Shown here: positions 24,901-35,800 of the stretch, in pieces
Position numbering within the stretch: position 1 is the stretch's first letter
How the letters are laid out: every line of letters begins with the position of its first letter
Notes under the pieces: generated by a model
What the model was told of the DNA's origin: nothing
The model's database searches: none
Seen by the model: only the letters and a program-made list of their open reading frames with translations
Source: Amyelois transitella
Lineage: Eukaryota; Arthropoda; Insecta; Lepidoptera; Pyralidae
Assembly: GCF_032362555.1 (NCBI RefSeq)
Contig: NC_083523.1
Span: 5,121,501-5,185,500 of the forward strand
Length of the DNA: 64,000 bases
Direction of reading: 5' to 3'
Position numbers and translations under genes: made by a program

Positions 24901-27900
24901 TTACACTACAATCATGCACCCTTCAAAGAATTAATACAATCTAAAGCTGAAAATACACAGTAAAATTGCAGTACCAACTTTGTCGGTATTTAACATGATT
25001 GAAATCAAACTGATTTGACGGTGATATGAAATCAATTTTTTTTTCTTTTTATTGTACGTAGCCAAGATGACGACATAAAATCTAACGGAGACGATGACGA
25101 CATCAACTCGCAAGACGAATCGCTCACGTTGGCTGAGGAAGACCTGAAGAGCCCCAAAATACCGGAGTACGCCCATTTACCGCCAGACCCCGTCGAAAAT
25201 GATAAGGAGAGAATCTGTGAGTATGCACGATTAGAAATTATTGTATACGTAAGGTATACTTAATAATACTATTAAAAAAGGTATTGAACAAAAATCCCTA
25301 ATATCTTTTAAAATATGTCAATGAAATGACTGATTTTAAGCACTTAATCTATGTAATTTATTTATTCTGTTTGAATATGAAACACTTCAAAAATGTATAA
25401 GACTGTTGAGTCAGTGCCACTGTATGACAACTGATTGAATTCAAATTAATAAAGACTTTAGTATAGCTCAATCAACGTGTATGAAGACAACCATTGATAG
25501 TAGAATGTTATGTCTTCCAGAGTTTTTTAAAATATTTCCTCTACAATAACTTCATTTTTTCACAGTAACACCGGTAAACAATAACGAAGACAGCCAAAAA
25601 GTGGAGACGAATGACAAGAACTCTGCCAAGAACGACGTGGGGAACGAAGAGAACCGAGAGAACCAAAACCACGCGGACGGTGCCAAGGAGGGAAGGTCCA
25701 CGCGCAGCGGGAATGTGGCCAGGCGGTAACACATATTTTGTATTTAGACAAACTTAATTATTACACAAATATGAAATGATTTATTTTCAATGCAATATGA
25801 GGAACTAAGAGAACCGAGAAAACCCAATCCACGCGGGCGGCGCCAGGGGAGGACCACGCGCAGCGGTAATGTGGCCAGACGGTAACACAACGGTTTTAGA
25901 TAAAATCTTGCAGGTAATAAGTTAAGAGATAAATGAAAATATTAAAAGGTTAGCGGTAATATTTTTTAAATTAGGCTTATTTATACTTTTTGGAAAATAA
26001 TAGCACGTAAATACGAAGGTAGGGGCGTGAGTTTAGCGTTAGACACGAGATCCAGCAAATAGTCGATAGCGAGCTACTTAACCCTAATTAATATGTGCAG
26101 GTTGCGGTCACACAAGTCAGCGGTGTCGCAGTCGGAGAACGACGAGCCCGCGCCTTCCACCTCTACCGGGGAGCCGCGCACTTTTGAAACGCTATCCTCC
26201 AGGTAAGAATGCATCTCTTTCTCTATTATATCATTGCATATTTCAGATTTTATCATGCAACCTAGTGAAGAAAAAATATCAATGCCTACTTGTCGTCAAC
26301 CATTGCATATTTCAGATTTTATCATGCAACTTATTGAAGAACATAATATCAATGCCTACTTGTCGTCAAAGATGGTGCGCTAAGGTTTTAGAAAACCTGT
26401 AAAAGTGAAAAAAAAAATTACGGACTCCTTTTCATGAGATTTAGTGACAACTACTCTTTTACTCGGTTACTCGTAGTTAATCCTGTTATTTTAATGGATG
26501 CCTACGATGGCGCATAGGTGAAGGTAGTTTGAGGCTAATAGGCCCCTTCAACCAAAAGACCTTGGAAAGGTTTTATGCATCAGGGCTAATGTCCGCTACT
26601 TTGTACTGTAAGTCGTACTACAATATCTTAACCCTGTCCTTATATACGCCGAAATTAGTTTTCGTTTACATACCTTACAAGGGAATGTGTATTGGTTGTC
26701 AGCGTGGGCAGCAGCGGGTCTTCTCTGAGCGAGTGCTGGGCGCGGCCCGCGCATTCTACGCCGGCCACAGCAACCTCCACGAGAACACCGCTTTCTTTGT
26801 TATTCGATAAGGTAATGTTTTCAAATATTAAACTCTGCTCATTCACAATGAGCATATTTTATATTTCAAGTTTTTGTGCTTTATTGCAATATATTAAGAT
26901 CCATTTTTTTATTGATATTAAACTTTCGCGTTGCATTGAACTATTTATAAATAATATATATACATATATACATATATACCTATATATATAAAATGCGCAC
27001 GTAACGGCAACTTTATTTCATCTCGGACGTTTCGAATCAGTTACATGCTCCGTGGTAATTTTTTATGGTCAACATTTGTAAAATGAGGTAAAAAGCGTGG
27101 AAGTTTTTTTGTTTAATGTTGCTCTCATCTGTGAATCTAATTAGTATAGTTGATCAAAGGAGACAATGCTTTGTTTGCTTTCAATGTCTTTTTTAGTAAT
27201 TTATTTTTATAGGTGGCGAAATGGCAAATTATTCCTCGGGATGGTACCGAACATTTGCCATGCAGGGTTTACGGCGCTATACATCTCGCGAGACTTTTTG
27301 GTAAATATCTCGTTATGTTTATGGAATATTCACAAAAAAAAATATTTTGAAATTACAAACGTATTCTTTTTTTTATTTCCAGTTAAATTACCTGACTTCC
27401 TAAACGCAACGCAAATGCCAGATTTTAAGTTGAAACTAATATTGAAACATATCGACATGTTTGTGCAGTAAGTATTCCCATTTTTTTTTAACTTTTTATA
27501 GATTAATCATTTGTGATGATTTTTAAATTCATTTTTCATTGTAGTGTTCCCTTTTTTTATAATAAACTAGCTATTGCCCGCGACATCGTTCGCCGTAAAT
27601 GTTCATTATAGCTAACCCCATCTGTATTGCACTTAAAGAGGGGAGGGAGTTAAATTTTTGTGTATCGGTTTTTAAGTTGGACATCTGAAAAGATAACCGC
27701 ATTCAAATCGGACAATATATAAATTCAATAGTTTTCGCATGATGTGAATACAAATATAAAGACAGAAATTCTGAAAATCACATTAGCAAAGCCAAAAGGC
27801 CTCTGTTGGTATCATATCATTGATCCCCTATGACGACCTTTTTTGCCAATATTTTCAAGACATTGTTCAGATAGTATCTCTTTATATGTAATTACATTAA

Positions 27901-27995
27901 ATAATCAATTGATTATTTACAGGTATTTAGACGAGCACAGCGAGTGGTTTGGCGAGATGTACTATATAGCGGACAGTGTGTCCCGATCTCACTAG
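21966..27995 (+). CDS. msl-3: MSL3 homologue: chromodomain and MRG-domain protein (532 aa, 13 exons)
   Basis: Subunit of the MSL histone H4K16 acetyltransferase complex in other animals, reading methylated histone tails. Exons: 21966-22067, 22170-22348, 23041-23165, 23477-23582, 23984-24172, 24567-24692, 25062-25216, 25566-25725, 26101-26202, 26703-26811, 27213-27300, 27383-27467, 27923-27995. All are GT-AG and all phases agree. The chromodomain (about residues 8-92) includes [20 protein letters not shown] and [14 protein letters not shown], then [14 protein letters not shown]. The MRG domain is split, as in MSL3: about 171-275 (LTFDYHLVV..., YFDFILRG) and 452-532 ([41 protein letters not shown]). 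The linker is acidic and Ser-rich. This pattern favours MSL3 over MRG15. An upstream ATG just before the start is closed by TAG. Introns hold several repeats, a decayed copy of exon 8 and a 50-bp LINE insertion. Confidence 0.95.
22530..22905 (+). repeat. dispersed repeat in msl-3 intron 2
   Basis: It begins near CTGTCTGTCTGTCCATCTGT, has CTCACAAACCGTGATAGCTA and GAAATTTTCACAAATTATG, and ends GTCCGACACGCACTTGGCC. The pattern is that of a common lepidopteran dispersed repeat. Its class is not determined. Confidence 0.5.
24476..24525 (-). mobile_element. 50-bp RTE-like LINE insertion in msl-3 intron 5
   Basis: Only the last 50 bases of the LINE are present (tail plus CCTACCCCTCCGGGAAAGAGG read on the minus strand). 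A perfect 15-bp target duplication GTATTTCTATGTATA flanks it (24461-24475 and 24526-24540). Confidence 0.9.
25799..25886 (+). pseudogene. decayed duplicate of msl-3 exon 8 in intron 8
   Basis: This segment repeats the last ~90 bases of exon 8 (25640-25725) with its splice donor. Shared blocks are GAGAACCGAGARAACC, CCACGCGG, CACGCGCAGCGG, AATGTGGCCAG and the CGGTAACACA donor. The copy has an in-frame TAA at the second codon of the alignment and small deletions, and no convincing acceptor, so it is probably not spliced in. Confidence 0.8.
26232..26369 (+). repeat. 69-bp tandem duplication in msl-3 intron 9
   Basis: Two copies, 26232-26300 and 26301-26369, each start CATTGCATATTTCAGATTTT and end ACTTGTCGTCAA, with few differences. 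Each carries a TTTCAG word that could serve as a cryptic acceptor. Confidence 0.85.
27567..27775 (-). mobile_element. decayed CTAG-type (Helitron-like) element in msl-3 intron 12
   Basis: CTAGCTATTGCCCGCGACAT at the left edge is the reverse complement of the 3' end of the CTAG family. The interior is strongly diverged and the 5' end is unclear. Confidence 0.4.
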
Positions 27996-29558
27996 CAACG
28001 AACAAATGTTGAAATAAGTTGTGATAGCTCTTCCGTTGTTTTATTGTTGACACGATGGGGGAATGAAACCATTCCTAATGTTTTATATTTTGAAATGAAT
28101 GTACAAGAAATCATGTAATAATAATGAATGAATAATAATACAATATTTTTTCACAAGTTTGCAGTTTTTATTGTACCTATGCCAAGAATCGTGGCAAGCA
28201 AAATTGTCTTAGTCGACCCACTGTGGGACAACTCAATGGGTTAGTGAGATAGACGGAAAAGGTTATTCGTCCAGAAAAGATGCATGATTTTATATATGTT
28301 TATTTACTTCCTTTTGGTCGTGTTGAAGCGTTGATAAAGTTTTCAAAGCAGCAACGAAAATTATTTTTCTCTTTCAATAAGTTTAATTATAAAAATTCAA
28401 TTCTGACAGACGTTACATGAACCATTTCAAGCTCAAACAAAAGTTTTTACTCTTTGTTATCACTCATTCGCTCATAGAACAAAACAATACTAGATTCCAT
28501 ACAAATTTATTGAAAAAATATATGAAACTTATGATGAAAAATTAATTATATTACTTACTAACTTAATTTGAGTTGGCCAAAAGTGATAATTTCTGGATTT
28601 TTTAATATTCAATAAGTAAATAAGTGAGTCAAAGTTAGTGTAACAAAATTTAAGGTTCCAATTCCAATACCAGTCTGAACTCTAAAAAACAACAATTCAC
28701 TTTGAACGAATTTCATGAGCGCATTTTACACATTAATAAGATCACAAATCGATATTTTTCAAAATATTACTTTATGGTCTAAAATAAACGTCATATTATC
28801 TTTAATAGGGCTTCACAAACTACAAAAACGGATTGGGCTGGCGCCTTTCACCTTGGTTGTCAATTTTTGCAAAACACAGGATTTCCATGATAATTACAGT
28901 GTTATTATCATCTTTCTTTTCGATTTGAAAAATCACTTGGGGGGGGAAAAATACCACCTGCTACTTTTATTTTTTTAATTATTATTTTCAAAGTTTTGAC
29001 CTTTGTGGGTCTTCTAATTTTGCCGTTTAGAGTTTTAAATAACAATTTACTGGATAAAACGGCAGCCAACTCAGAGAAAAAAAAACCTATATCAGTTCGA
29101 AAAATGTAAATTGTCACTTTTTTAATATTTGTAATCTAACTGGTATATAATTTAGAAACAGAACGACAAGACCAATTACACAAAATTTATCACACGTACA
29201 TCACACCTTCCCGCCAGCTTAGATTGACTCACCGCTAACACGCTTATAAGTGGTATAGTAGTTCTTACAAAAGCACTGCATTGACTGGGTGAACCAAATA
29301 TTCATTCGATTGCCGCTCGTCTTGGAGTAATTTTTAAAAGCTAAGAAAGAGAGCTAAATTTGACACTTATTTTGATAAGCGCCTCCACTGAGTGTACAAA
29401 AATGAAATTTTATGCAAATGGCTGCCATCAACAGCAGCCTATAGGAATTCGACATTATTGCGGCGGTGCAGCACGATTGTTATAGACACGAAGCAGTGGT
29501 CATTTCTGTCGCCCACCCCGTCAGCGTAGTGCTCCCGGCGTAGCGAGCGCGGTAAGTC
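27996..29558. other. convergent intergenic region between msl-3 and Hat1
   Basis: It contains the 3' UTRs of both genes. The nearest minus-strand AATAAA for Hat1 is at 28966-28971, which would give a ~590-base 3' UTR. No AATAAA is seen within 150 bases after msl-3; AATAAT occurs near 28118-28138. A frame at 28715-28978 has no recognisable features. Confidence 0.45.
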
Positions 29559-32216
29559 CTACTCGTGCAGTTGGAGGCGGTGCAGCACGCGGCGGTAGTC
29601 GAGCTCGAGCGCCGCGTACAGCGCCGCCAGCCGCGCCTGCGTCTCGTGCGCGCCGCTCGCCGAAGCGGCCGCAGCGAACTCTTCAGGCGCTAAAACTCTT
29701 TGCAACTTCTTCATTTCTAGTTTCTTTTTCTGAAATACAAGGTGTCAGTGAAAAACCAATCGAAGAGCCCGCCAACTATAACCGTACAGTAATGACACAC
29801 TAGCCAATGTGAATTATTATCAAAAAATTGTAGATTTAAGTAATGAAAAATTTTACTACAAAGGTCAAGGCGCTTCCTACAGACAAAAGTGATCATGTTG
29901 TTAAAAAATGTAAATTTGCATTGATATAATTACCTGGAAAGGTGCATTTAGTCTATTCTTTACATCTAATCTATAGTTCAAGTAGCTAGTCTTGTCGGAA
30001 GTGTTGGTGTGTTTCAGTCGCAGGATCTCGTACACGCGGCGCGCTTGTTTCTTGTTGATCTTGAACTTGCTGCGGGCCTGGTTCGCCATATCTTGTGAGA
30101 ATCTGGTGGAGATGAAAAAACTGTTGTCATTGCTTGTTTACTGGAAAATTTATTTCTTCGCCCAAAATACTAGGGAAAGCAGTGGTCGGGAAATATCGGC
30201 GTAGGTCAGCTGTGATCGAGAGCGGAATTGATGTCACCGCGCGAAAGGGGCAGTTTTTTGCAAGGGTTGCCTAACTGCGCACTTACATCAATAAATATTT
30301 GTTTGGGCTTTTCACGGATCATGTAAAATACTCCAAGTTGGATGTCCATCCAAGTAGTCGTTGGATTTAATTTATATTTATTTTCGAGTTCCTTAGTTTA
30401 AGCTAAGAAACTTAAGTGAGGATATAATCATTATTTGACTCAGAATCAATCAATGTCACACAAAAAAATCATTTTTAAAGTACCCTTGTTCTTCGCTATT
30501 ATAGACCTAAGTACAAAAAAAAATTTGTCACTTAACCCCTGATGAAGTTGGGCAGGTTGGAAGGCGGGCAAAGTCTCGCAATTTTTTACATCCACATAGT
30601 CTCTTATTCTCTGGAAGTCTGGTGATGGGTCCTCCACTGTTATATCTATTACTTCTGGTAATACTGTGAAATGGGTGTAGATAGCCTGAAATTTTAAAAA
30701 TAAATCTCACTTTTGTACATGCACTATATTTTATAAGTATTGTTGGCCCAGAAGCTTAATTACATCTAGATACAATGTTCCTAGAACATGCCAACATGAA
30801 AGAATTTTATTCATAATCCAAGCACAAAAATATGCATAGAAAGAAGAAAAAAATACCTTTATCAGATGTGCACAAATGCCAAGCTTCCTAAATGGGGGTA
30901 AAGTAAGCACTTGTGAGATGCGAGGCCTCAAGTTACGCGGATAGGCATAGTAACGGTAAGCTGTGGCGTAGGCAGCTGTTGCATATCGATGGCCACCCTC
31001 ACTGGCCTCATACTTCTCAAATCTGAAAATTATTTCTTATAGTGTACATGTTCAAAGACAACAGGTAGATAGATTTTCACTAAGAAAATAAAAATTTTAT
31101 TTTCTTATTTCTTTAGTATGGCACAATTAAAACTTATAATATATAAAAACTAAACTTACACAGTAAAAAAATTCCACTGATCATCATCAACGTCAATAAA
31201 GGAGGCTGCATCAACATACCACAAGAGGAATGTTTGCAGGCGCTCATGGAAACTCAAAAAGCCTGGAGTTGATATCTCACTGTAATACACCTCAAACATG
31301 CGCCGGTTGTCGCCCTCGGGAGTCACGCTGAAGGCATGAACAAGACGGCCGTGAGGGGTGAATGACTTGTCCTTCTCCACCAAAGTTAAGAATTGATCCA
31401 AGTTTGTCACAAATCCTGGAGCAAGAACCTTTTTCAAGGCACCTTCCACATCATCTGCTTTCAGTCCTTCAGCTTTACTTGGTTCAATCTGAAATAATTT
31501 GAATGAACATTTTGATGGTTTGCTTTCTATTTCATTGTATTTAGGGAAAAAAAACACATTTATTAGTAACATGTAATTAGCACTAGTATTAAAACTTTTC
31601 TGAAACTAATAGAGATATATCAATTAATCATAATTTTCTATGTGCCAGATATAATTTTTAAGTTAAATAGTTAACTACATACTAAATAAATAGGTATTAA
31701 TGTGTATAATAGGTTATATGTTGCAAATTAGTGCAGATATGAAAAACATCAACTTCTTCATTAGGTAAATAACTATATGGATAAGTCAACAGCCATTATG
31801 ATAATAATAGAAAACAAAGTGTAAATATATACCTTATCAGTATACTCTATACCAAGATATGTTTGTAGGCTGCCTGCACTGTAGAAAAGTTTGATACGCA
31901 GGTCTGTATAGCCAAAAATGTTCTCATTTTCTCCAAAAACTTGATGACACATTTCAGAACTAAAACTTGTACTATTACATTCTATATCTTCAACACTCCT
32001 TACTGCAATGTTATAATTTTGAATGGTGAATACTATGAAAAGTAATGAACATTTTATACTGTTTTGTAGGAACCCTATGTGGGAGGAATTTGAACATGTT
32101 GTAATAAAGAATAAGGAGGTAGCTTACAAAATATTTCCATACAATTTTCACTTACCTAATTTGAATTCTAATACCTCATTTCCATCAACAACTAAATGGC
32201 ACAATGCGTCAGTCAT
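29559..32216 (-). CDS. Hat1: type B histone acetyltransferase catalytic subunit HAT1 (404 aa, 7 exons)
   Basis: Acetylates new histone H4 at K5/K12 before deposition, usually with RbAp46/48. Exons in transcript order: 32156-32216, 31833-32002, 31160-31488, 30857-31022, 30537-30685, 29934-30102, 29559-29729. Phases agree and the length is close to human HAT1 (419 aa). Landmarks: FGENENIFGYTDLRIKLFYS (N-terminal domain); KADDVEGALKKVLAPGF; SFHERLQTFLLWYVDAASF; FIDVDDDQW; the acetyl-CoA loop PPFRKLGICAHLI (about 228-240, where human has QGQGHGA); VIDITVEDPSPDFQRIRDYV; FKINKKQARRVYEILRL. The last exon (KKKLEMKKLQRVLAPEEF to HRLQLHE) is GC-rich, unlike the AT-rich earlier exons. It is divergent from Kcmf1 and convergent with msl-3. 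Confidence 0.96.
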
Positions 32217-32859
32217 GTTTAAATATTATAAATAGGGTATAGTCTCATTCCAATCAGATTAATGATCTCCCTAGCTTCCCGCGCAAAACGATTAACGTTA
32301 ACAACGAAAAAACCTGTTGTGATTTAGTACAATAAAACCATCTGAATACTAAGGGCAGAAAATAAATTAGATAGCCTTTTTAAGCATTTCTTATATAAAA
32401 TCCGAGATTCAGCAACAATACCAACAAAAACGAAATTTTTCAAACCACTTCTCACAAGATCAAAAAAGAAATGAAAACGAAAATTGAACGATTGAAATCA
32501 CCTGACAGATGACAACGACATTTGTTTTACAGTGAATGAATGACCTCGTTTATTTTTTTGCTTGAGCAGACTAAAGAAGTGGGATGTTATGTCTCGTCGC
32601 ACCAACGCACCTTTGTCTATTCACCCCATTTTATTTTAGGTAAACAGATTATCCAATTATTTTTTACAACTACAACACTGGTTCATTTATGTGACGTCAT
32701 TATGGCCTGGTTGGGTTAGGTTTGCTTGGAAATTTTTGTTAAAATATTGTTTATTGTATGTTGTGCTACTTATTTTAGATTAGTAATAAAAATACCTCAT
32801 AGAGTAGCAGTAATCCTGGTGCCAAGAAGAGTTTGTTTCGACGACATTTTCTGGCGAAA
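32217..32859. promoter_or_regulatory. bidirectional promoter region of Hat1 and Kcmf1
   Basis: 643 bp separates the two start codons. It carries TGACA words at 32503-32514 and the palindrome TGACGTCA (CRE/ATF type) at 32692-32699. No TATA box is obvious on either side. Confidence 0.7.
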
Positions 32860-35800
32860 ATGAATCGCCATGAAGGTGGGTAATGATAATCAAAATTTGT
32901 TCGATGCTTTTGTCACAGTAATTTTATGGTCAAAAACAGTTACAATTAAGTAATTTTTGCGAAATATCACGTCAGTAATGCAGTACTATAAGCATTAAAT
33001 ACAAATGGACTCGTTATTTGTTGCATATTGTTGTTGTATTTTGTATTGACATCTTTTCAGGAGTCAGCTGTGATTCTTGTTTGAAAAATAACTTTAGAGG
33101 ACGAAGATACAAGTGTTTGATTTGCATCGACTACGATTTATGCGCTGCATGCTATGAATCTGGCGCCACAACAAATCAACATACAACAGAGCATCCAATG
33201 CAATGTATTCTCTCAAGAAGTGACTTTGGTAAGACATAATCTTCTCCCACCTTTACTCATGCCCTAGTTTTTCTTTGTCATTCACACTGCGATATAAATA
33301 ATCGATATTAAAAAATATTTTAATATACCTACTATTTTTTTAAAAACAAAAAAAAAGTTATTAACACCACATATTAAGTACTGTAAATATGACTAAATAT
33401 AAATCTAATAATATATTACACTAATATAATAATTATAAAACTTATATTTTTTTTAAAGTAAATTCTTTTGAATTCCATTTCTTAATAAGTACTCAATGTA
33501 AATAATAACAATACATTACAAATATAAAGAATTCAAATTGGAATGTTTAAATTCCAATTTAAATAAAGATGATACCTGAACATGATGGAAAATGGATATT
33601 TTATTAATTGAATTATAGTTGTTTATTTAACAAGACCACATTCATATAGTTTTTTTGGAAGTTCCATTACTAATAAATATATACATAAATAAATAGCTTT
33701 TATTATTTACAATACAACTTAGATTACATGAGCTTAAAATGAATTTTTGTTCATTCTCTAAAGGAAAATCCCTAAACAATAATTTATCATCAGTCCTGGT
33801 AAACTAAATAAATTAGAACCTTTTGTATTCATGTCTCAAATTGCCAGTTAAAAGTGGTGCTCTTCAAGCTGTAAAAAGTTAATTTTTTTAGTAAAGTGTA
33901 AAAAAAGTCATATCTACACATAATCAGGTGTATAGCTCTTAACTAAATAAATTAATAATTATTGATGATTTTGTTTAAGATGACTAATTGTTATATGTAA
34001 TAAATTGTAATCTTCTCTATAATAATAGAATAGAAAGCAAACCAAATAAACAAATTATTTAATTCTTTTCAGACTTATACTATGGAGGTGAGGCATTGGC
34101 CCTGGAACAGCCTCAAGCATATACTTGCCCGTACTGCAACCGCATGGGTTTTACGGACACAGCCCTCATGGAACATGTCACTGCCGAGCATGCCGACACC
34201 ACTCTAGCTGTGAGTTAACAAGATCAAGACAAAATGTTTCAAACAAACAACAAAGCTTGAACTTATAGTTAGTTAGCTCAAATAAACATAGACATCTTTT
34301 ATATCTCAGCTATCTGTGCTAACTTACTTTATAAAAAAAGGGGCTGATTCTTGGAAGTCTAATAAGTCAAATGTTTGGGTTGCAATATGCTTACATACAT
34401 GCAAGCTATTAGTGTCCACATAAAGACTTCTGAACAGGGACTCTTTGTATAGCTTAATAGACATAGTTGTAGCATGGGAAAATGGTGTCCATCTAACTCT
34501 TTTTCATAGTTTGCATTGGGCATCCTACTAAATTATTCTACAGTATTGCCTGTTTACCAAAGTATTGTAACTACCTTAAGCTAACAAGAAAATAAATTAC
34601 AACAAACTATAAAATTTTAACCAAAAATGTGTCAGTCAGCAGATTGATTATGAAAGCAAATGTGTGTCATCACATCATAAATCAGCAAATTTGTTATTGG
34701 CAGTAACAATATATGTTTTCATCATGTAAACCCGTGCCGTATAGTCCTTAGAATGGGACTACTTAAAATCTTTCCTATAGATATCTTATAAGGGAAATGC
34801 TAATAAACTTCTTTTGATTCTTCTCGTAGGTGATGGGCTTGCAACCTGTTACCAAATCTTAATTTTATCTTTTAACCATACAGTTTGATATGACCATTTA
34901 GTCTTTAAGACTGTTGGCTCGGCTTACCCCTCACGGGATATGGACATAACTGTATTTATGTATGTATCATTTAAAAAGTCTATAAATTTACATCTATGCT
35001 GCACATTGTCAAATAAAAATAAAACTTGAAAAAAAATTAAAAATACTACTTATCCACCTGGGAACTATTAAAAATCACCCATATTATTTTCATTAAGCCC
35101 TTGAAGAATAATTAGTAACATGTCATATAATTTATTTATTTTTTTCTAGGTGGTTTGCCCAGTGTGCGCCTCAATGCCCGGCGGAGAACCAAATTTCGTG
35201 ACCGATGACTTTGCTGGACATCTTACCCTGGAACATAGGACCGGAGCTAGAGATTTAATATCATTTCTCATATCCTTTTTAATATGAGATTATTTTTTCA
35301 ATCACGACGATAAATTTATTAACCATTTACGATATCACAGATTGCAGGTGTAAGAACGAAAAATAGGTGCTTAAAATATTATTTATAGCATTTTTGAACT
35401 TTCAAAAGAAAACTTAAAAATTTTATTTTTATGTTATTTTTGCCAAGTCTTATATTGGTGAGAGAAGGAAAGATATTTTTTTTTGGTGTTTTTGTATGGG
35501 TACTTCATGATTTAACTTTCAAATTATCCTGACATATGAGAAACATAGAGTTGCTTCCCATCATGCATTTATTATGAGACAGCTCGAAGCCAATCCTAAA
35601 ATAAGTGGCCTTAACATGCAATAAATAGTTCATAGTGATTACATATAAGCCATACTATATTGCTTTTGTAAACTATGTGTTGAATGAATACAGTTTACAA
35701 TCTTGTCTCTTGGGGGCCACTATTTTAGAGACACTCTTCTGTTCCATATTTTGGGATATATTAACAAAATATTTTAATAAATAGGGAAAATTTCCTTGCG

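Noticed and set aside
35140-35290. Kcmf1 ending at the in-frame stop after RDLISFLISFLI
   Set aside because: The family continues well past this point, and the AT-AC junction at 35269 restores the conserved DEPSGIRH sequence.
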